Positions 8,128 to 17,008 of a DNA stretch of 64,000 nt are shown piece after piece. Both the position numbers and the translations under genes were made by a program. The stretch comes from Bacillota bacterium. GTDB lineage: Bacteria > Bacillota > Clostridia > Christensenellales > SZUA-584. Numbering within the stretch: the stretch's first letter is position 1; every line of letters begins with the position of its first letter. The notes under the pieces were generated by a model. The model was not told the origin of the DNA, made no database searches, and saw only the letters and a list, made by a program, of their open reading frames with translations. The DNA is taken from positions 37,879 through 101,878 of the forward strand of contig JAEWTW010000053.1 of assembly GCA_023397655.1 (NCBI GenBank), given 5' to 3'.

Positions 8128-8571
8128 TTAGCCGCTACAGCTTTTCTGCAATCCGATGATGCACAGCCAGCGTATCACCAGAGCCTGCCCGGCAGGCGTG
8201 TTCCAGTCAGATTCCAGCGCGGAATGGCACCTGACCCCCATCCCCTGACGTTCGTGGTGACAGAAGCGGCATTCCAGCGGCTCCAGCCCCGTCCCGAACA
8301 GCGTACACAAGCCATGCTTCAAGAACGTGCAGCCGTTACGGTCATACTGCGCTACGCCGCCCTCGCAGCCCCGCAGCGCCGGAGACAACACGCCGAACCG
8401 AAGCTCCGGCGACAGTTCAAGCATCATGCGGCCTGCCAGACCGGCTTCCAGAGCGCGCTGCGCCTCCTGCACCGTCCACCAGCCGGGACGCGCGCAGTAA
8501 GACGTACATACTTCGCAGCTGCATGGCTCCGAGGGTGCAAATCTCTCCGAGAGCGACCGTCTATTTCCCAT
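8128..8571 (-). CDS. Cysteine-rich cluster protein (YkgJ-like)
   Basis: A 147-residue protein with many cysteines in metal-binding spacing: CSCEVCTSYC near residue 17-26, CTFLKHGLCTLF near 80, then CRFCHH near 100. The layout resembles YkgJ-type proteins that bind zinc or an iron-sulfur cluster; the function is unknown. Start at ATG 8571 (MGNRRSLSERF) because GGGAGG lies just upstream; the longer open frame upstream has no site. Single gene. The 380 bases between its start and the next gene contain only a terminator hairpin. Confidence 0.7.
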   Translation of the reverse strand: MGNRRSLSERFAPSEPCSCEVCTSYCARPGWWTVQEAQRALEAGLAGRMMLELSPELRFGVLSPALRGCEGGVAQYDRNGCTFLKHGLCTLFGTGLEPLECRFCHHERQGMGVRCHSALESDWNTPAGQALVIRWLCIIGLQKSCSG

Positions 8572-8794
8572 AACGCCGCCTCCCATACGTTGCCGCCAGG
8601 TATTCTCCCGGCACGGCAGACCGGCTACACCATTACGTACGTATTCAACCAGATTATATATCCGCATGTATATATTGTAAATATGGGTTTTTTCATACGA
8701 ATGCCTCGCTTTATAATAATCCGTCTGCTTTGTGCATAGTATGTATCGGACTCTTTGAGTTACTATGGTTTCCACCGAATAATCTCATTTATTG

Positions 8795-8826
8795 TCCGCC
8801 GCCCCTGATCGGGCGGTTATTTTTTT
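8795..8826 (+). terminator. Terminator, copy 1 of a 32-bp repeat
   Basis: CCGCCC and GGGCGG flank a short loop (CTGAT), then TTA and seven T. The 32 bases are identical to 10769-10800. No plus-strand gene ends here, so this copy looks displaced or duplicated; copy 2 ends the lipoprotein at 9900. Confidence 0.8.
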
Positions 8827-8949
8827 GCGGTCGCACAACAGAATCGCCATCTCAAGCATTGTTAAATCTTAATATATAATGTATAATTTCATCAAATATA
8901 CGAATTTATATTCTCATTTTCAATAAATAATGCTTCATTGGGAGGATCT

Positions 8950-9126
8950 ATGAAAGCTCACAAACCCGTGTTGTTTACGTTGATCTGCTGTACCGTATTC
9001 ATCGCTTTGCTTGCCCTATACGCGCTCGTGCTCTTCGACGCGATGATGCCCAGGGGGGAAACCTACGAAGACCCGTATCACCATCGCTTTGCCGGGAGGC
9101 TGGTATCAAAGCTCGACGATGGATGA
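8950..9126 (+). pseudogene. 5' part of a frameshifted membrane protein gene
   Basis: The frame starts at ATG 8950 after GGGAGGA and encodes an N-terminal membrane helix (FTLICCTVFIALLALYALVLF) and the beginning of an outer domain, ending RLVSKLDDG before TGA. The next frame resumes with MDDGTIYF at 9119. GATG occurs twice in tandem at 9118-9125; removing one copy joins both frames into one protein of about 270 residues. I therefore read this as a gene broken by a 4-bp duplication. Assembly error or recoding are alternatives. Confidence 0.65.
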
Positions 9127-9763
9127 CGGCACAATATATTTTAACAAGGGTGATGATACCTTCGTCGCCTATGAATGGGTTGATTATTGGAGTGCTCAGG
9201 AACTGAGCGTTCCGCGCGAATCAGTTGATAATTCATTTTTTTCCAGCGAAGAACGCCGGGAAATGTTCGGCCAAGGAAATCGCCCGGCAGTCTTAAACGG
9301 CAATGAGTATTATATATTGTCTGTCTACGGCGAAGAAGAGACCCTAGTGGAAGCCTTCCGGTTCCATAACGGCATTTGGTACCGCTTTTCAATACTTGCC
9401 GAAGACACGCTTCAGGAACGCAATTTTTATCGATTTCTGGGTGAGGTAAGCTATCCGGATAACTGGGATAATTACCAGCTGCGCGGCTCGTTTGAAACCG
9501 TCAGTTCATCGGCAAATCCAATAAAGGCTATTCTGGAGATGAGCGACAGGAGCGACGACGCCGAATGGACAGCAAATGGGGTCTATTGGCTGAATCTGCT
9601 GTCTGTCTTGATCCTCTTTTTAATCCCATTTGTTATCAGCCGCAGCATCTTCCTCAGATACCGGCTCAGCCGCAAGCAGGCCTTGCTGATATCGTTGATT
9701 GCCGCCGCAGTGGCAGCAGGCGGGCTGCTGTTTGGGCTGTATTGGGTGGGCATCAGCCAGTAG
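9119..9763 (+). pseudogene. 3' part of the frameshifted membrane protein gene
   Basis: 214 residues in the second frame: an extracytoplasmic domain (GTIYFNKGDDTFVAYEW onwards, with RFHNGIWYRFS and a conserved-looking FYRFLGEVSYPDNWD), then two C-terminal membrane helices (about residues 158-178 and 188-212). With the 5' part it gives a helix, outer domain, two-helix layout. The ATG at 9119 overlaps the upstream TGA, so coupled translation is formally possible, but there is no ribosome site and this piece would lack its first membrane helix. Family unknown. Confidence 0.6.
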
Positions 9764-9899
9764 TTCGCGCTGGAGTCCATAGCGCTGGGGCTCATCGCAC
9801 TCAAGGTGCTGACGACGGGCATGGAAATGCCTGTCTTGCCGGAGCCGCCCAACGCTGATATTTCAAGCGCTCAGCCATCGTAACAGAAAGGAATTTCCA

Positions 9900-10760
9900 A
9901 TGAGAAAAACGTTTGCACTCCTCAGTTTAATGCTAATATTGCTGCTGGGCAGCTGCTCAAACCCCGTCAGCCTGCTGCCGACACCTCTTCCCGAAGCTGC
10001 TGAAGAAAACGCCGTCAAAGCTGAACCGAAAACAGAAATCCCGACAGAAACGCCCTCCAATATCACAACTCAGGCCGATCTTTCTGGTATCGTACAATTC
10101 TCCCGCGAGGAGAGATATCTGGTGAAGTCTCTCTGGCCGCTGGAGACATATACACCGTCGGATATGGGCGAACTTATCTCAATCGATATGATGACCTTCG
10201 GCGACTATTATATGATGACGATGAGTTTCTCTTCGGATACGCCCTTTGAGGAACTGCGCGAAACGTTGACAGGCTATATCAGCGGGGAGTGGCTGGAAGG
10301 TGACGGAAGGATCTATACGTTTGACGGAGTCGCGGAAGGCAAAAAAATACTCAGCTCTATGGAAGAGAATGGTGCGGCCTGCACAATCGAACTCACCTTT
10401 TCTCTTGATACGCGCTACAGTGAAGCGGAGTCAATGGTGTCAAGCCACTGGCCGGAAGGCGCCATCGAGCTGCCAGAGGAGTTGGCTGAAGCGAAACCCG
10501 ACAGTCTGTCCTTTCTTGTCAGCGAGGAGAAAAGCAGCGTATCGCGCTCCTGGACAATATCCGGCTATGACGATGTCATGGATTGGTTTTCAGAACGTTA
10601 CAGCAGCGCTGATAACTATACCTTTAAAGAAGATCCGGACTTAAGCTCCCAAACCATCACGTTTACGGTCAGCGGGCTTGAGGTCAAGATTGACCGCACT
10701 GGCATATTTAATTCAATTTTTGTAAATTTCTCAGCACCCACCAAAGATCCTGTCATATAG
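9900..10760 (+). CDS. Lipoprotein, unknown
   Basis: A 286-residue lipoprotein with a signal peptide ending in the lipobox LLGSC (Cys about 19), so it is anchored outside the cytoplasmic membrane. A Pro/Thr/Glu-rich linker (about residues 25-60) leads to two similar-looking alpha/beta regions in which TYTPSDMGELISIDMM and the later DDVMDWFSERYSSADNY/TFTVSGL parts recur at comparable spacing. AAAGGAA precedes the ATG. It follows the frameshifted membrane gene by about 135 bases and ends in a terminator at 10769. No family recognised. Confidence 0.78.
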   Translation: MRKTFALLSLMLILLLGSCSNPVSLLPTPLPEAAEENAVKAEPKTEIPTETPSNITTQADLSGIVQFSREERYLVKSLWPLETYTPSDMGELISIDMMTFGDYYMMTMSFSSDTPFEELRETLTGYISGEWLEGDGRIYTFDGVAEGKKILSSMEENGAACTIELTFSLDTRYSEAESMVSSHWPEGAIELPEELAEAKPDSLSFLVSEEKSSVSRSWTISGYDDVMDWFSERYSSADNYTFKEDPDLSSQTITFTVSGLEVKIDRTGIFNSIFVNFSAPTKDPVI

Positions 10761-10768
10761 CGCTGTCA

Positions 10769-10801
10769 TCCGCCGCCCCTGATCGGGCGGTTATTTTTTT
10801 T
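10769..10801 (+). terminator. Terminator, copy 2 of a 32-bp repeat
   Basis: Same stem and T tract as 8795-8826, here directly after the lipoprotein stop codon, the natural position for a terminator. Confidence 0.9.
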
Positions 10802-10846
10802 GAGTCTGCGGATATTAAACACTAACATCATAAGGAGGAAGCAGGC

Positions 10847-11497
10847 ATGAAGAGACTGCTGTACATATCCGCAAACACCAAGCCGGAGGAAATGTCCACC
10901 AGTAAAACGGTGGCGCGTATGCTGGTGAACCGGATGCTCGCCAAATCACAGGACTTGGCGGTGGAGGAACTGGACCTGTATCAGTCGCATATACCACAGC
11001 TGAAGCATGCGTATCTGGCGGGACGCAACGCGCTGGTCGATGATGAAGCAAAGAAGAAATTAAGCCCCGAGGAGCAAAGGGAGATCGACCGCATCAACGC
11101 GTTGTGCGACCAGTTCCGTGCCGCCGACGTGTATGTACTGGCCGCGCCGATGTGGAGCCTGTCGTTTCCGCCGCCCGTCAAGGAATATCTGGACTGCGTC
11201 ATACAGGCGGGCAAGACCATCGCGTTCGACAAGGGCAACAAGCCTCACGGTCTTTTGGGCGATAAGGCCCGCTCATTCGTATATGTGCAGTCGTCCGGCG
11301 GGCACATACCGTGGCTGGTACGCCCGGCGCTGAATAAAGGGCTGAACTATGTGCACGACATTATGCGTTTTCTGGGCGTCAGCGTATTTGAGGAGCTGCT
11401 GGTGGACGGCACAGGCACCACGGAAGAGGAGCGGCAGGAAGCCATAGAAAAAGCAGCCGGTAAAATTGACGACGTTCTGGCCGGCATACTGTATTAG
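10847..11497 (+). CDS. azoR: FMN-dependent NADH-azoreductase
   Basis: A 216-residue flavodoxin-fold enzyme. The hallmark stretch APMWSLSFPPPVKEYLDCVIQAGKTIAF (about residues 100-127) and SSGGHIPW (near 147) are those of AzoR/AcpD proteins, which bind FMN and reduce quinones and azo compounds with NAD(P)H, usually as cytoplasmic dimers protecting against thiol and quinone stress. TAAGGAGGAAG lies 9 bases before the ATG. It is convergent with the HsmA-like gene, and their stop codons overlap by four bases. Confidence 0.9.
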   Translation: MKRLLYISANTKPEEMSTSKTVARMLVNRMLAKSQDLAVEELDLYQSHIPQLKHAYLAGRNALVDDEAKKKLSPEEQREIDRINALCDQFRAADVYVLAAPMWSLSFPPPVKEYLDCVIQAGKTIAFDKGNKPHGLLGDKARSFVYVQSSGGHIPWLVRPALNKGLNYVHDIMRFLGVSVFEELLVDGTGTTEEERQEAIEKAAGKIDDVLAGILY

Positions 11498-11862
11498 CGC
11501 GCCATGGCAGACACGGCACCTGATATGAAGGGCACCAACCACACCGCCCACACCACGATGCTGAAACGGTGAAAGTGCGCCTTTACTTCAGCGCTGCCCC
11601 GCGAGAGCACCCATGAGGCCCATATCGCATGCACCAGCATCAGCGCGATGGCCAGCACACCGGTGATGCCGTGAAGGTTGAGCCGTAACCCGTCGCGCGC
11701 GAGCTCCGTCATCAGAGTGGTGCCGGTGGTATCGAACGCAAAACCGGCCCAGAACATCGCCAGATGCCAGCCTTTGAGCGTCCGTTGTATCCTCTCGCCC
11801 CACACGCCGACGGTATAGAACACCAGCGCCAGTGTGATGGTGACAACAGCAAAAATCAGCAT
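11494..11862 (-). CDS. HsmA-family membrane protein
   Basis: A 122-residue protein with four membrane helices. The patterns ERIQRTLKGWHLAMFWAGFAFDTTGT and LHGITGVLAIALMLVHAIWASWVL, with conserved histidines, match the small HsmA-like family (TIGR03987). The role is unknown; the histidines suggest heme or metal binding. It overlaps the azoreductase end by four bases and lies 18 bases after the YwbE gene in the same direction, so these two form an operon. Confidence 0.75.
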   Translation of the reverse strand: MLIFAVVTITLALVFYTVGVWGERIQRTLKGWHLAMFWAGFAFDTTGTTLMTELARDGLRLNLHGITGVLAIALMLVHAIWASWVLSRGSAEVKAHFHRFSIVVWAVWLVPFISGAVSAMAR

Positions 11863-11880
11863 GAATCCGTCTTCTCTCTT

Positions 11881-12072
11881 TCAGCGGATTTCCTTTACCC
11901 GGCCCACGATGCCGCCCTCCAGCATCACTTTGATGCCATGCGGATGCGTGGGTGAGTTGGTGAGCAGGCGCTCCACGACGCCTTCCGTCAGCCGTCCGGT
12001 GCGCTGGTCCTGCTTTTGCACCACCGCCACCGTCATACCCGGCTTTATGTCGCTCCGTTTGGTTCCATCCAT
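11881..12072 (-). CDS. ywbE: YwbE-family protein (DUF2196)
   Basis: A 63-residue protein matching the whole YwbE family: RSDIKPGMTVAVVQKQDQRTGRLTEGVV, then the TNSPTHPHGIKVMLEGGIVGRV block. The function is not established. GAAAGGAT precedes the ATG. It heads a two-gene operon with the HsmA-like gene. Confidence 0.9.
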   Translation of the reverse strand: MDGTKRSDIKPGMTVAVVQKQDQRTGRLTEGVVERLLTNSPTHPHGIKVMLEGGIVGRVKEIR

Positions 12073-12218
12073 CGTATCTATCCTTTCCGTTTACGCATAT
12101 TCTACTCCCCTGCAGCGCCACCGCGCAACAGCCAAAGCGTCTTTACCAAAACCTGATGGATGAAACGTCTCCGAATGTGTTATAATGCGCTGTATAATCC
12201 ATTATAAGGAGATTCCCG

Positions 12219-12833
12219 ATGAGAAAAATCGTTGTGATAATATCCCTGTTGCTGTGCATTGCCCTGCTGCCCGCCTGCGCCCAGCACGCACCCGAGGCGG
12301 ACCTCACCAAACCGCATGTAACCGTGTCACTGAGCTACGCGGACGGTCTCAAATACGCACCGTCGTTCGCGGTGTGGGTGGAGGATGAAGCAGGCAACAC
12401 CGCCACGCTGTTCGCCACGGACAAGGTGGCCACCGGACTGAAGAACCGCCCCCAGACGCTGCCCGTCTGGACGGGCCTGCGCGAAGCGGATGCGGCTTCC
12501 GGCGCGACGCCCAGTGATAAAGCAGAGCTGACGCTGAACATACCCGACGAATTCGCGGGCAAGAAGCTCAAAGTATTCGTCGAAGCTAACGCATCCTACG
12601 ACTTCAACGACTTTTACGCCGAGGGGCTGGAGGAAGGCGCCGAGGGCTACAGCGATGTGAACGGTCAGCCTTCCGCGATATGGACCGCCGACATGGACAC
12701 GGCGCAGTCCGGCTCAGCCACACTGGAGATGACCGCCGTGGGCGATGTGCTGGGTGCGGACCATGATCTGCACGGCACGACGAACATCACCGCGCCGGTA
12801 CTGACGACTGTTAAGGTGACGTGGGAGGTGTAA
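12219..12833 (+). CDS. DUF2271-like lipoprotein
   Basis: A 204-residue lipoprotein with lipobox LLPAC (Cys about 20). The mature part shows APSFAVWVEDEAGNTATLF, then LREADAASGATP and a VFVEANASYDFNDFY segment, in the order seen in DUF2271 proteins, which often accompany FMN-binding or iron-uptake genes. Role unknown. AAGGAGA precedes the ATG and a TATAAT hexamer is at 12193. Its stop lies 7 bases from the convergent helicase stop, marking a very abrupt drop in GC content. Confidence 0.7.
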   Translation: MRKIVVIISLLLCIALLPACAQHAPEADLTKPHVTVSLSYADGLKYAPSFAVWVEDEAGNTATLFATDKVATGLKNRPQTLPVWTGLREADAASGATPSDKAELTLNIPDEFAGKKLKVFVEANASYDFNDFYAEGLEEGAEGYSDVNGQPSAIWTADMDTAQSGSATLEMTAVGDVLGADHDLHGTTNITAPVLTTVKVTWEV

Positions 12834-12840
12834 GTAAACA

Positions 12841-15180
12841 TCATACCGGATTACAATTTGCTAATGTGCCAGTTTCAAGCGAATAATTGAGGCAGGATGA
12901 GGGTCCATGCAAATTATTCCCTAAAATAATTACTCTATACTTCGCTCTTGAACAACACAAATATAATTGATTTAATGCGGTGTAACGAAGATAATTAGCT
13001 GAAATATCACTAGTTCCACTAGTTTGAGGTACTCGACCTTCATCTACACCAACTAGAATTACACATTTAAATTCTAATCCATTAACATTATACGGTGATG
13101 ATAATATGTAGTTATTGTTTCTTTTTACCTCTCCATTCAAGCCGCTAGCGTTTCTACTTTTCAGATAAAAAAAATCTCTCCCTATTTTATCTTGAGCTAT
13201 GTCATCATTAAGTAACTCATCAACAAATGAAATAACTGCTATTTCATAATTATTACAATCTGAACCGAACTCTTTTTTAATGCCACTTATATGCTTTCTA
13301 ATTGAAGCTATCATTGCATCATCATTTGCATACATATATAACTCTGGAGTTTTACAATAATGCATTTCTTTTTGGCTCAAACCACTTACGGACACTCTAT
13401 ATGGATTATTAAAACCGGATTCAAACACATGTGTCCCCGAAGCTATTATCGATGTACAAAAATCTGTTATCTCTTGAGAGCTGCGAAATACGGTTTGATA
13501 AGTTTGTTTATATGCACCGTTTGCAATTTCATTCTCTATATAGTCACTGAACACATCACCTCTATCTCCAATGGCTTGACTATAATCAAGAGCAAAACAA
13601 ATAGGAACTTTTGTTTGATAAATATCTTTGGTTAAATAGTGAAAAGCATATTGTTCGTTTGCATTAAATAAATGCATTTCATCAACAAATATATAATCAT
13701 ATCCAAGCTTTGCTCTTTCTCTTCTCCAAAAGGGTGCATTTAATCTTGATATGGCTTCTATTACAACATCATCTGTATCGTATTGATTAACTTCATCCAG
13801 ATAATTTTGGTAATCTCGATAAATATCAAAAATAAACTCCTTATCTTTTTCATGGGTAACTGGCAATCCATTTGGAATTGAATTTAATTTTTTATATTCT
13901 TTTAGGTTGCTATTTGCACGTCCTTTTATTTGTATACTAAATTCATGTTGGAGCATATACTCAAGGCTTGTAGAAAAGGTGTCATCTACTGGAAGAAGAA
14001 TTTCTTGTAATTTTTTAGATAAATGGGGAGCATATGTTGAATAATCTCTTTTGTAACATTTTTCATAGGCATCATGAATAAGAAGTCGTTGATATTCTTT
14101 TGCCATAGATGCATCAAGGTCAGTTAATTGGATATCAGTAAATCCTACATAATTTTTACACCATTCAAGCAGTGTCGTTATTATAATTTTTTGTGCTGAT
14201 TTATTGCCGCCCTCTTCTAGAAATAAATCAGCATCTTCATTCATTTTAAATGTTTCTTCAATTTCATACCTAGTTGATTCGCTATGAGCAAAGAATACTA
14301 TACTAAAATATTTCCCACTTTTCTTTGCCTCATAAAGGAGTTTATAAGCTCTTAATATTAATGACATTGTTTTTCCTGTCCCAGCAGGTCCATCTACTCT
14401 AATTGGTATACTAATATCAGAATTTTGAACTATTTTCTTCTGATATTCAGTTAACTGTAATAATTTTTGTTCAAATTGCATATATTTAAATCCTTCATTC
14501 TTTAAGCAGGTATCCTCTACAATATAATTTTCAAATGGTTTTTTTTGTACAATCTCTTTTATCTTTTTTTTATTATCCTTTTTTTTAAGTCCCGATTGCA
14601 GTATCGAAAGAAAAATAACACTTGCATCTTCTAAAATATTAATATCAGCAACTTCATTTGTTCCTTCCGGTACATCTTCATCGTTATATTTATAGGCTAA
14701 AAGGGGACGATTAATACCAAACTCTGTCAACCTTCTTGCTCCAGGTTGCCTTTCAAGTACTAGCCTTTTATTTTGTTTTCCATTCATATTGTATTTAAAT
14801 GGAAATATAATAAGTTTTGTGTGAACAACTCGCTCAGAGGAAGTAAATGGTTGATATCTCCAAAATCGAATTGCTGCCCTAAATGATTTTTGTAAAACGA
14901 TGTGCACATTTTCAAGTGTATCATGTTCTGCTGTAATAAGATTACATTGTTCTAAGTCAAATATTAGAAATTGTTTTTCATCATGTTTATTTCCAATAAA
15001 GAAAAGCCCCCCATCTCTATTTATTGAAAACACCTCTTCTATTTCATAAGGACGACCATCACAAATACTTTTAATAAATTCATGAGCTTGCTCAAACTCA
15101 TAGCTTTGGAGTTCTTGAGTTCTTATCATTGCTTCAATAGCAGACATTTCAAAGAGTAAAAATTTTATATTTGACATCAC
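12841..15180 (-). CDS. SF1 (UvrD/Rep-like) DNA helicase, AT-rich module
   Basis: A 779-residue protein with superfamily 1 helicase motifs in order: Walker A GPAGTGKT (264-271), Walker B FVDEMHLF (498-505), motif III ALDYSQ (530-535), the FRSSQE arginine region (565-570), motif V VNGLEFKCVILVGVDEG (about 710) and motif VI YLCCSRAKYRV (about 750). The first 240 residues are a separate domain I do not recognise, which includes a nuclease-like-sized segment but no clear nuclease motif. It starts GTG 15180 or ATG 15177 after GAGGAT, 2 bases past the partner gene stop, so translation is coupled. Strong AT bias against GC-rich flanks indicates transfer. Such SF1 helicase plus partner pairs are common in phage defence; this is inference. 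Confidence 0.82.
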   Translation of the reverse strand: MMSNIKFLLFEMSAIEAMIRTQELQSYEFEQAHEFIKSICDGRPYEIEEVFSINRDGGLFFIGNKHDEKQFLIFDLEQCNLITAEHDTLENVHIVLQKSFRAAIRFWRYQPFTSSERVVHTKLIIFPFKYNMNGKQNKRLVLERQPGARRLTEFGINRPLLAYKYNDEDVPEGTNEVADINILEDASVIFLSILQSGLKKKDNKKKIKEIVQKKPFENYIVEDTCLKNEGFKYMQFEQKLLQLTEYQKKIVQNSDISIPIRVDGPAGTGKTMSLILRAYKLLYEAKKSGKYFSIVFFAHSESTRYEIEETFKMNEDADLFLEEGGNKSAQKIIITTLLEWCKNYVGFTDIQLTDLDASMAKEYQRLLIHDAYEKCYKRDYSTYAPHLSKKLQEILLPVDDTFSTSLEYMLQHEFSIQIKGRANSNLKEYKKLNSIPNGLPVTHEKDKEFIFDIYRDYQNYLDEVNQYDTDDVVIEAISRLNAPFWRRERAKLGYDYIFVDEMHLFNANEQYAFHYLTKDIYQTKVPICFALDYSQAIGDRGDVFSDYIENEIANGAYKQTYQTVFRSSQEITDFCTSIIASGTHVFESGFNNPYRVSVSGLSQKEMHYCKTPELYMYANDDAMIASIRKHISGIKKEFGSDCNNYEIAVISFVDELLNDDIAQDKIGRDFFYLKSRNASGLNGEVKRNNNYILSSPYNVNGLEFKCVILVGVDEGRVPQTSGTSDISANYLRYTALNQLYLCCSRAKYRVIILGNNLHGPSSCLNYSLETGTLANCNPV

Positions 15181-15182
15181 AT

Positions 15183-16010
15183 TTAATCCTCAATTCCATA
15201 TTTTTTGAATAATATATCAATATCATCATCTGATGGTTTATCAATACCAATTCGTATAAATGAAAAGGAAAATTTCTGCATTAACCACTCAATACATGGA
15301 GATTTTATTTGGCCTATTACTGTTATAAAATCAGTTTCATCCTCGAGAAAAGTTGACTTATTGAAACTAATACGTTCTTCAGGTTTTAAAATCAAATAAT
15401 CAAGCTCATCTTTCTCTAATCTTTCCACAAGTTCCATAGGAAATTGATATAAATCTAACAAGTCAACAATGATTCCTTCTTTGCTACTTGAAGTATTATT
15501 ATACTCAGATACTGATATATAACAAAAATGAGTATTCTTTTCATTGGATATTTCTTTAAGTTTATCTCTTGCTTTTAGTAATATTTTTTTATAGTATGCA
15601 TGTTCAGTAATAATAGCTTTATTATTTAGCATCTTTTTATATTCAAGATATTCTTCCCATTTTTTATATAATAAATCTTGATTTTTTATCTTTATCTCTT
15701 TGTCTTTAATATTTTTTATAATTTCTTCTAAAGAAAAATCTTCTATTATATGGAAGTTTATATTATGTTTTAATGACCAGTCTTTTAAATAATTACTTTT
15801 TGTTTTAATTAATTCTTCTATAGCTAAATTTAAACCGATTTGATTTACCCATTCTTCGACGTTTAAAGCAGAGATAACATATGCTCTTGAAATTTTACAA
15901 TTAGCCAAATCACATCTTGCTGATATAATTATACCATAGCATGGTATGTTTGGATATTTTTCAGAACGAAGACCATAAATAAGTGTTCCTTGGGTAATTG
16001 TGTTATGCAT
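15183..16010 (-). CDS. Partner protein of the SF1 helicase, unknown
   Basis: A 275-residue soluble protein with no membrane segment. The N-terminus holds a beta-rich motif CYGIIISARCDLANCK (residues 24-39); the middle (70-170) is highly charged and probably helical or coiled; the C-terminus has ERISFNKSTF and FSFIRIGIDKPSDDDID. I do not recognise the family. The ATG at 16010 is preferred because GGAG lies 6 bases before it. It heads a two-gene operon with the helicase. Lysine/isoleucine-rich codon use differs sharply from neighbours. Confidence 0.72.
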   Translation of the reverse strand: MHNTITQGTLIYGLRSEKYPNIPCYGIIISARCDLANCKISRAYVISALNVEEWVNQIGLNLAIEELIKTKSNYLKDWSLKHNINFHIIEDFSLEEIIKNIKDKEIKIKNQDLLYKKWEEYLEYKKMLNNKAIITEHAYYKKILLKARDKLKEISNEKNTHFCYISVSEYNNTSSSKEGIIVDLLDLYQFPMELVERLEKDELDYLILKPEERISFNKSTFLEDETDFITVIGQIKSPCIEWLMQKFSFSFIRIGIDKPSDDDIDILFKKYGIED

Positions 16011-16095
16011 ATAAATCTCCAAAATATTAAAGAGAATAATTATTACTAATTAGCATTATACTACACACTTACCAACTAAAATACAACAGCAAAGT

Positions 16096-16127
16096 ACAAA
16101 AAACCCATGTCGCTTTCGACATGGGTT
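16096..16127 (-). terminator. Rho-independent terminator, minus strand
   Basis: AACCCATGTCG pairs with CGACATGGGTT around a 4-base loop; on the minus strand a T run follows. It ends the DUF434 gene and insulates it from the AT-rich operon. Confidence 0.9.
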
Positions 16128-16204
16128 CTTACAGCGGGGTCTGAGGCTGAACCTCCAGCGGAGCGCGAGGCAGCGCCTCCCAACCGAATCCCTTCAATCT
16201 CGAA

Positions 16205-16930
16205 CTACCAATCCAACGAATCCCCCATCACGTCCACGATCCACACGTCCGAAACCTCGGGTATCAGAATCCCGTTTAGGTTCAGCCACGAAGGGCATCG
16301 GTCGAGTATAGCGCTGTCGCTGGTGACGGCGTTGGGGAGATCGTACAGCACCGCGTCCACGTTGGACACCAGCTCGATGCCCACGGGCAGGCCCGCCTCC
16401 TCCGCCAGCTCCGCGATACGTACCTTGAGCCGTCCGGAGTTGGATACCGGCGCGTCCAGCCAGAACACCGCGCGCGATACGGCGAGCGATTGCAGGCGTG
16501 AGATCACGGCGCGGATGGCAGCGTCTGTTCTGCCGATTAGCCGGTAGGTACCGCGCAGCCCGGCGAGGTCGCGGAACGTGCCGTCCATACAGCGCAATAC
16601 GGGTGAGCCGGACATCGCCACCTCCAGCGTGATGATCAGGTTGAAGCCGTCGATGTGCACCTCCGCGCCCGCAACGGCTTCGGGAGCAAGCTGCTTGGAA
16701 CGGCGCACGGCGATGTCTTCCCGCGCCGCGACGACGCGTGTGAGCGCCACGCGCTGCCGCTCGGACAGCAGATAATGGTTGCCCACGAACGTGGACGCGC
16801 CCTTGATGGGGTAGCCGCGGTTCAACAGAAAATACAGCTCGTCCCCCGCGCGCCGAAGCTTTGGGAGCGCCTCGCCCGAAAAATCCCGTTTGTCGTCCGG
16901 CGAATAACCACGTCTTGTGGAATCGGACAT
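16205..16930 (-). CDS. DUF434 protein
   Basis: A 241-residue protein matching DUF434 proteins of Bacillota and archaea: the N-terminal region RRAGDELYFLLNRGYPIKGASTFVGNHYLL, then VHIDGFNLIITLEVAMSG (aspartate-rich PIN-like strand), RTDAAIRAVI and FWLDAPVSNSGRLK. The acidic residues suggest a nuclease-like fold, but the activity is unknown. AAAGGAAAG precedes the ATG. It is monocistronic, closed by the terminator at 16096. Confidence 0.8.
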   Translation of the reverse strand: MSDSTRRGYSPDDKRDFSGEALPKLRRAGDELYFLLNRGYPIKGASTFVGNHYLLSERQRVALTRVVAAREDIAVRRSKQLAPEAVAGAEVHIDGFNLIITLEVAMSGSPVLRCMDGTFRDLAGLRGTYRLIGRTDAAIRAVISRLQSLAVSRAVFWLDAPVSNSGRLKVRIAELAEEAGLPVGIELVSNVDAVLYDLPNAVTSDSAILDRCPSWLNLNGILIPEVSDVWIVDVMGDSLDW

Positions 16931-17008
16931 TGGCAGCTTTCCTTTCGTTCATTTACCTCTATTTTACCATAAGGTGCACGGCTTGTCCCGCCTGCGTCAG
17001 CGGAGTTG

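Noticed and set aside
16194..16952. A 252-codon minus-strand frame overlapping DUF434
   Set aside because: Arg/Gly-rich translation in a different frame of the better-supported DUF434 gene; a shadow of high GC.
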